Positions 59,221 to 64,000 of a stretch of 64,000 nt of DNA are shown piece by piece. The number at the start of each line of letters is the position of its first letter. The first letter of the stretch is position 1. Origin of the DNA: Tenuifilum sp040752515 (GTDB taxonomy: Bacteria > Bacteroidota > Bacteroidia > Bacteroidales > Tenuifilaceae); the NCBI GenBank assembly GCA_040752515.1, contig JBFMGQ010000014.1, positions 7,569 to 71,568 on the forward strand. Direction: 5' to 3'. Position numbers and translations under genes: made by a program. The notes under the pieces are model-generated. The model saw only the letters and a program-made list of their open reading frames with translations. It ran no database searches and was not told where the DNA came from.

Positions 59221-61104
59221 ATGGCAGAAAAAAGCAACGAGAAGCTTTTTACCGAGTTTCCACCGGTTTCAACAGCCGAGTGGGAAGCGGTAATCCGCGA
59301 GGATTTGAAAGGAGCCGACTACGATAAAAAGCTGATATGGAAAACACTTGAAGGGTTCAGTGTTAGGCCATACTACCGCTCCGAAGATCTGGCAAACCTT
59401 GAAACGATTCATGTAAAACCAGGCGATTTCCCATACGTGAGGGGAAACCACCAAAAGGGCAATCCTTGGCTAATTCGCCAGGATTTTGAGGTATGCCTCG
59501 ATAAGCCCACCGAAGCAAATCGTAAAGCACTCGATATGCTTAACCGTGGGGTGGAATCGTTAGGCTTTAACCTTTGCAGCGACTGTGAGCCCTCATACGA
59601 TTCCATTAGCCGCTTGCTCAAGGATATCGACCTGTCAAAGGTAGAGGTAAACTTTACCGGTGGTTCGGCAACAGCAAAGGCCTTACCATTTATAACCAAA
59701 TACTTTGAGCAATCGGGTGTTAAGCCAGCCGATATTAAAGGTTCTATCGATTATAGCCCGCTTACCACATTGGCTCTTAAAGGGAAATTCTGCTGTGAGA
59801 ACGATGCCTCATACCAAGGGCTTGTGAATGTGCTTACTGCTGTTAAAAATTTCCCTAATTTCAGAGTAATTGGGATAAACGCCCATGTATTCCACAACAG
59901 CGGTTCGTCGGCAGTGCAGGAGCTGGCTTTTGGCCTTGCCATGGCAAGCGATTACCTCAACGCCCTTACCGATAAAGGATTTGGTATCGATGAGCTAGCA
60001 ACCCGAATCCGTTTCAACTTTGCAGTAGGTTCAAACTACTTCATGGAAATGGCCAAGTTCCGTGCTGCACGCATGCTGTGGGCTAAAATGGTTGAGGCAT
60101 ACAATCCCAAGGATAAGGTTGCAGCCCGCATGAGCATTCATGCCAAGACCAGCCGTTGGAACCTTACCGTTTACGACCCATACGTAAACATGCTACGCAC
60201 CACAACCGAGAGTATGAGTGCCGTATTGGCCGGAGTTGACTCGCTCAACGTGTTACCTTTCGATACGCCATTTGCTCAGCCCTCGGCTTTTAGTGAGCGC
60301 ATTGCCCGTAACCAGCAAATACTGCTCCGCGAGGAGTCGCATTTTGGCAAGGTTGCCGACCCTGCTGCCGGTAGCTACTACATTGAGAACCTAACCATAT
60401 CAATAGCCGAACATGCATGGAACCTATTCCTTGAGGTTGATAGCCTTGGCGGATTCCGTGAGGCATTTGTGAAGGGCTTTATTCAGGAGAAGATTAACGA
60501 CGTTGCTGCCAAACGCGATGCCAACATTGCCTCGCGCCGCGAAACAATACTTGGAACCAACCAGTATCCCAACTTTACCGAGGTTGCCGACCTTACCAAG
60601 GTTAAACCCGAAGCGGTTACCCGGCCTCAGGCCCAAAAATCAGCCGATGCCATAGCCCAGCCACTGGTTCCTTACCGCGGTTCACAAGCCTTTGAGGAGT
60701 TGCGCTACCGCACCGATAGCAGCGGCCGCCGCCCTCGTGTATTTATGCTAACCCTTGGCAATTTAGCCATGCGCCGTGCACGTGCTCAGTTCAGCTGTAA
60801 TTTCTTTGCTGTTGCTGGCTTTGAGGTAATTGACAACATTGGCTTCAGCTCTGTTGACGAGGGTGTTAAAGCTGCACTCGAGGCTAAATCGGATATAGTG
60901 GTAATATGCAGTTCCGACGATGAGTATGCAACCCTTGCACCCGAAGCCTTTGAAAAGGTTAACGGCAAAGCCATATTTGTGGTAGCCGGTGAACCCGCCT
61001 GCAAACCCGATCTTGAGCCTAAAGGCATTGCCAACTATATCAGCGTAAAGAGCAACCTGCTCGATACCCTGCTTAAGTATCAAGCTTTGCTGGGAATTAA
61101 GTAA
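59221..61104 (+). CDS. mutA: Methylmalonyl-CoA mutase, small (beta) subunit
   Basis: 627 aa from the ATG at 59221 (MAEKSNEKLFTEFPPVSTAE); an upstream frame extension is likely not translated. N-terminal TIM-barrel half (FNFAVGSNYFMEMAKFRAAR, HAKTSRWNLTVYDPYVNMLR, ADPAAGSYYIENLT) and a C-terminal flavodoxin-like domain. The cobalamin motif is degenerate (LTLGNLAMRRARAQF, no DxHxxG His), as expected for the non-catalytic subunit. Pairs with mutB, 32 bp downstream, to interconvert succinyl-CoA and methylmalonyl-CoA for propionate formation or use. Confidence 0.95.
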   Translation: MAEKSNEKLFTEFPPVSTAEWEAVIREDLKGADYDKKLIWKTLEGFSVRPYYRSEDLANLETIHVKPGDFPYVRGNHQKGNPWLIRQDFEVCLDKPTEANRKALDMLNRGVESLGFNLCSDCEPSYDSISRLLKDIDLSKVEVNFTGGSATAKALPFITKYFEQSGVKPADIKGSIDYSPLTTLALKGKFCCENDASYQGLVNVLTAVKNFPNFRVIGINAHVFHNSGSSAVQELAFGLAMASDYLNALTDKGFGIDELATRIRFNFAVGSNYFMEMAKFRAARMLWAKMVEAYNPKDKVAARMSIHAKTSRWNLTVYDPYVNMLRTTTESMSAVLAGVDSLNVLPFDTPFAQPSAFSERIARNQQILLREESHFGKVADPAAGSYYIENLTISIAEHAWNLFLEVDSLGGFREAFVKGFIQEKINDVAAKRDANIASRRETILGTNQYPNFTEVADLTKVKPEAVTRPQAQKSADAIAQPLVPYRGSQAFEELRYRTDSSGRRPRVFMLTLGNLAMRRARAQFSCNFFAVAGFEVIDNIGFSSVDEGVKAALEAKSDIVVICSSDDEYATLAPEAFEKVNGKAIFVVAGEPACKPDLEPKGIANYISVKSNLLDTLLKYQALLGIK

Positions 61105-61136
61105 TTGCTGTTCTACTTAACCAAAAGAGGTAAACA

Positions 61137-63272
61137 ATGAAACCCGATTTTAAAAAGATAGATATAAAACACATCGATAGAAGCAGCGGTGTGTTTAACG
61201 TAGAGGCCGATTGGTTGACACCTGAACGCATTCAGGTTAAACCTGCCTTTACCGAAACCGATTTGGAGAACATGGAACACCTGAACTACGCAGCAGGTAT
61301 TCCGCCATTCCTCCGTGGCCCTTACAGTACCATGTACGTAATGAAACCCTGGACTGTTAGGCAGTACGCAGGCTTTTCGACCGCTGAGGAATCGAACGCA
61401 TTCTACCGCCGCAACCTGGCCGCCGGCCAAATGGGACTTTCGGTAGCATTCGACCTGGCCACTCATCGCGGCTACGACTCCGACCACGAGCGCGTAGTTG
61501 GCGATGTTGGGAAAGCTGGTGTGGCTATCGACTCGGTTGAGGACATGAAAATCCTCTTCGATGGCATTCCCCTAAACAAGATGTCGGTTTCAATGACCAT
61601 GAACGGTGCCGTACTTCCCGTAATGGCCTTCTACATTGTTGCTGCACTTGAACAGGGAGCCAAACTCGAGGAACTCAGCGGTACCATACAAAACGATATC
61701 CTAAAAGAGTTCATGGTGCGTAATACCTACATCTACCCACCTGAATTCTCCATGCGCATCATCGCCGATATCTTTGAGTACACCTCAAAGAAAATGCCCA
61801 AGTTCAACAGCATTTCCATATCGGGATACCACATGCAGGAAGCTGGCGCAACAGCCGATATTGAGCTTGCCTACACCCTAGCCGACGGACTTGAGTACTT
61901 ACGCACCGGGGTTAAGGCCGGAATTGATATCGATGCCTTTGCACCCCGCCTATCGTTCTTTTGGGCAGTAGGAATGAACCACTTCATGGAGATTGCCAAA
62001 ATGCGCGCAGCACGCTTGCTCTGGGCTAAGATTGTTAAGCAGTTCAACCCTAAAAACCCCAAATCGATGGCGCTGCGTACCCATAGCCAAACATCGGGAT
62101 GGAGTTTAACCGAGCAAGACCCGTTCAACAACGTAGCACGTACTTGTATTGAGGCTATGGCTGCAGCCCTGGGGCATACCCAGAGCCTGCACACCAATGC
62201 TTTGGACGAAGCCATTGCCCTACCTACCGACTTCTCCGCACGTATTGCGCGTAATACCCAACTCTACCTGCAAGAAGAAACTAATATATGCCGTGCAGTT
62301 GACCCCTGGGCGGGTTCGTACTATGTTGAATACCTTACCCATGAGATAGCCCATAAGGCATGGGAACTCATTATGGAGGTTGAGGAACTCGGCGGAATGG
62401 CAAAAGCCATTGAAACCGGGATCCCTAAAATGAAGATTGAAGAGGCTGCTGCGCGCAAGCAGGCTCGAATCGACTCGGGTAAAGATATCATTGTAGGCGT
62501 TAATAAGTACCGCCTGGACAAGGAAGACCCCATTGAAATCCTTGATGTTGACAACACCGCCGTGCGCGAAGCGCAAATCCGCCGCCTGCAGAAACTCCGT
62601 GCCGAGCGCAACGAGGCCGAGGTTCAGGCTGCCCTCGATGCCATTACACGATGCGTTGAAACCGGTCAGGGCAACCTTTTGGAACTCTCGGTTGAGGCAG
62701 CTAAAAAACGTGCAACACTCGGTGAAATTTCGTATGCCTGCGAGAAAGTGGTTGGCCGTTACAAAGCGGTTATCCGATCCATCTCAGGCGTTTACTCAGC
62801 TGAATCTATGGATGATCCCAACTACCAGAAAGCCCGTGAGCTCTGCGAAAAGTTTGCTAAGCTCGAGGGTCGCCAGCCCCGTATTATGATTGCCAAAATG
62901 GGGCAGGATGGCCACGACCGTGGCGCCAAGGTTGTATCGACCGGCTATGCCGATATAGGCTTTGATGTTGACATTGGCCCCCTGTTCCAAACCCCTGCTG
63001 AGGCAGCTAAACAAGCCGTTGAAAACGATGTTCACGTGCTTGGAGTATCGAGCTTGGCCGCCGGCCATAAAACTTTAGTTCCTCAGGTAATGGAGGAATT
63101 AAAGAAACTTGGCCGCGACGATATCATGGTTATTGTAGGTGGAGTTATTCCTCCCCAGGATTACCAGTTCCTCTACGACCATGGTGTAGTGGGCATATTT
63201 GGCCCCGGAACCTCGGTGGCATCAGCAGCCGTTAAAATTCTGGAAATCTTACTCGCAAAATTCGAGGAGTAA
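61137..63272 (+). CDS. mutB: Methylmalonyl-CoA mutase, large (alpha) subunit
   Basis: 711 aa adenosylcobalamin-dependent mutase. Substrate barrel with RGPYSTMYVMKPWTVRQYAG, FDLATHRGYDSDHERVVGDV and AVGMNHFMEIAKMRAARLLW, the linker, then the cobalamin domain with GQDGHDRGAKVV; His593 is the lower axial ligand. VSSLAAGHKTLVPQVMEELK and VGGVIPPQDYQFL complete the B12 fold. Forms a heterodimer with mutA. No epimerase or MeaB-type chaperone gene follows within the window. Confidence 0.97.
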   Translation: MKPDFKKIDIKHIDRSSGVFNVEADWLTPERIQVKPAFTETDLENMEHLNYAAGIPPFLRGPYSTMYVMKPWTVRQYAGFSTAEESNAFYRRNLAAGQMGLSVAFDLATHRGYDSDHERVVGDVGKAGVAIDSVEDMKILFDGIPLNKMSVSMTMNGAVLPVMAFYIVAALEQGAKLEELSGTIQNDILKEFMVRNTYIYPPEFSMRIIADIFEYTSKKMPKFNSISISGYHMQEAGATADIELAYTLADGLEYLRTGVKAGIDIDAFAPRLSFFWAVGMNHFMEIAKMRAARLLWAKIVKQFNPKNPKSMALRTHSQTSGWSLTEQDPFNNVARTCIEAMAAALGHTQSLHTNALDEAIALPTDFSARIARNTQLYLQEETNICRAVDPWAGSYYVEYLTHEIAHKAWELIMEVEELGGMAKAIETGIPKMKIEEAAARKQARIDSGKDIIVGVNKYRLDKEDPIEILDVDNTAVREAQIRRLQKLRAERNEAEVQAALDAITRCVETGQGNLLELSVEAAKKRATLGEISYACEKVVGRYKAVIRSISGVYSAESMDDPNYQKARELCEKFAKLEGRQPRIMIAKMGQDGHDRGAKVVSTGYADIGFDVDIGPLFQTPAEAAKQAVENDVHVLGVSSLAAGHKTLVPQVMEELKKLGRDDIMVIVGGVIPPQDYQFLYDHGVVGIFGPGTSVASAAVKILEILLAKFEE

Positions 63273-63293
63273 TGAACTATTGATAACAAGCAG

Positions 63294-63320
63294 AAAGGGT
63301 TGCCTGCGCAACCCTTTTTT
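63294..63320 (+). terminator. Rho-independent terminator after mutB
   Basis: Perfect 10-bp stem AAAGGGTTGC / GCAACCCTTT with a CTGC loop, running into T6, 22 bp after the mutB stop. Confidence 0.9.
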
Positions 63321-63431
63321 GTTTCAATAAGCGGATTTACACTGCGATACTGGTCTAGTTGGTAGTTGACGGTTGGTTTTTGATAGTTTTAGATATCAGA
63401 ATTCAGGGAAAACATTATACCCGTTTTCTCT
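63321..63431. other. Spacer before the repeat array
   Basis: AT-rich, non-coding, with a GTTGACGGTTGGTTTTTGAT stretch. Nothing identified. Confidence 0.5.
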
Positions 63432-63832
63432 TGTCATGCTGAGTTCCATCTAAGCAACTCTTTTACCTTCAACCCTTATACTAATGAGATTCCTCGCAAT
63501 TGCTCGGAATGACAAGACCTTACTATCCTCACAGCGTTTGTCATGCTGAGTTCCGCCGAAGCATCTCTTTTACCTTCAAGCCTTTTCTAATGAGATTCCT
63601 CGCATTTGCTCGGAATGACAAGACCTTACTATCCTCATAGCGTTTGTCATGCTGAGCTCCGCCGAAGCATCTCTTTTACCTTCAAGCCTTTTCTAATGAG
63701 ATTCATCGCACTTGCTCGGAATGACAAGACCTTACTATCCTCATAGCGTTTGTCATGCTGAGCTCCGCCGAAGCATCTCTTTTACCTTCAAGCCTTTTCT
63801 AATGAGATTCCTCGCATCTGCTCGGAATGACA
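63432..63832. repeat. Four-copy tandem array of a ~106-bp repeat with inverted ends
   Basis: Units start with TGTCATGCTGAG at 63432, 63539, 63645 and 63751 (periods 107, 106, 106). Each contains GAAGCATCTC (first copy diverged) and TAATGAGATTC, and ends GCTCGGAATGACA, the near-inverse of the start. Copies 2-4 are almost identical, joined by AAGACCTTACTATCCTCATA, so recent amplification is likely. The flank (GAAGTTGTTCGTTGATAG) matches that after the copy at 1063-1169. No spacers, so not CRISPR. Confidence 0.85.
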
Positions 63833-63875
63833 GGTGAAGTTGTTCGTTGATAGTTGTTAGATTTCGGTTAACGGT

Positions 63876-64000
63876 TGACCCGTCCTGAAAAATGTCTACA
63901 CAAACTTATGTGTATGGACAAAAATAATTACGTGACAAAACGCTACAGCGAGGGCTTCAAACTAAAAATTTTATCCGAACTTAGCAGCGGGAAGTATTCC
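63876..64000 (+). mobile_element. Left end of an IS3-type insertion sequence (partial)
   Basis: Terminal inverted-repeat-like start TGACCCGTCCTGAAAAATGT (63876 onward), followed after 18 bp by a transposase frame. The opposite end lies outside the window, so boundaries and duplication cannot be checked. Confidence 0.65.
63914..64000 (+). CDS. IS3-family transposase OrfA (N-terminal fragment, runs off the window)
   Basis: 29 residues visible, beginning MDKNNYVTKRYSEGFKLKIL and continuing SELSSGKYS, the start of the helix-turn-helix of IS3/IS911-type OrfA proteins in Bacteroidota. Truncated only by the window edge; its integrity is unknown. Confidence 0.7.
   Translation, partial: MDKNNYVTKRYSEGFKLKILSELSSGKYS

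Noticed and set aside
63432..63832. CRISPR-like regular repeat array
   Set aside because: The whole ~106-bp unit repeats without unique spacers, has inverted ends and no cas genes nearby.

Overview
The window is a chromosomal segment of a Bacteroidota bacterium, most likely a marine or anaerobic Bacteroidales/Marinilabiliales-type organism; this is inferred from gene content, not from a search. The pointers are TAnnTTTG-type promoters without Shine-Dalgarno sequences, a type B type-IX-secretion C-terminal domain, DUF4290 beside murA, a reg_prop/Y_Y_Y sensor, a large IspG, an adenosylcobalamin-dependent methylmalonyl-CoA mutase pair, and zinc-free S14 and L36.

Layout. 1-4.7 kb: sugar module on the minus strand, consisting of a LacI-type repressor, an FHS-type sugar permease, a ROK sugar kinase and the start of a GH2 beta-mannosidase cut by the window edge. 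A perfect 14-bp palindrome sits in the lacI promoter and recurs inside the mannosidase gene. 5-8.3 kb: a metallophosphoesterase lipoprotein, an unrecognised exported protein and a PLP-dependent dehydratase (plus). 8.3-13.4 kb: minus-strand run of an EEP phosphatase/nuclease, two rhomboid proteases, mutL and a small membrane protein. 13.5-15.6 kb: a lipoprotein and an outer-membrane-type protein (plus). 15.7-22.3 kb: a two-component-propeller/SpoIIE phosphatase, a UbiD decarboxylase and enolase (minus). 22.4-40.2 kb: one uninterrupted str-S10-spc-alpha supercluster (rpsL to rplQ, with fusA, secY, map, infA and rpoA), read leftward from two tandem promoters before rpsL. 40.6-43.3 kb: divergent from it, an EF-G paralog with a degenerate GTPase centre, then a cyclophilin. 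44-50.7 kb: a T9SS cargo protein, murA, DUF4290, a broken REP-associated transposase with a cluster of small hairpins, and a UvrD/PcrA helicase (minus). 51-57.8 kb: a small PH-like protein, an MFS exporter, ispG (minus), rbfA, a methyltransferase and a LolC/E-like permease. 57.9-63.3 kb: a MEMO-family lipoprotein divergent from mutA-mutB. The right edge holds a four-copy tandem array of a ~106-bp repeat and the left end of an IS3-type element.

Most genes are ordinary housekeeping. The points of interest are the EF-G paralog with a lost catalytic histidine and the palindrome over its promoter, the hairpin family beside the decayed RAYT, the ~107-bp repeat with inverted ends found at both ends of the window, the duplicated LacI operator, MurA with Asp in place of the fosfomycin-reactive Cys, and MutL with an altered endonuclease motif. 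No CRISPR array, rRNA or tRNA gene, or recognisable defence system was found.
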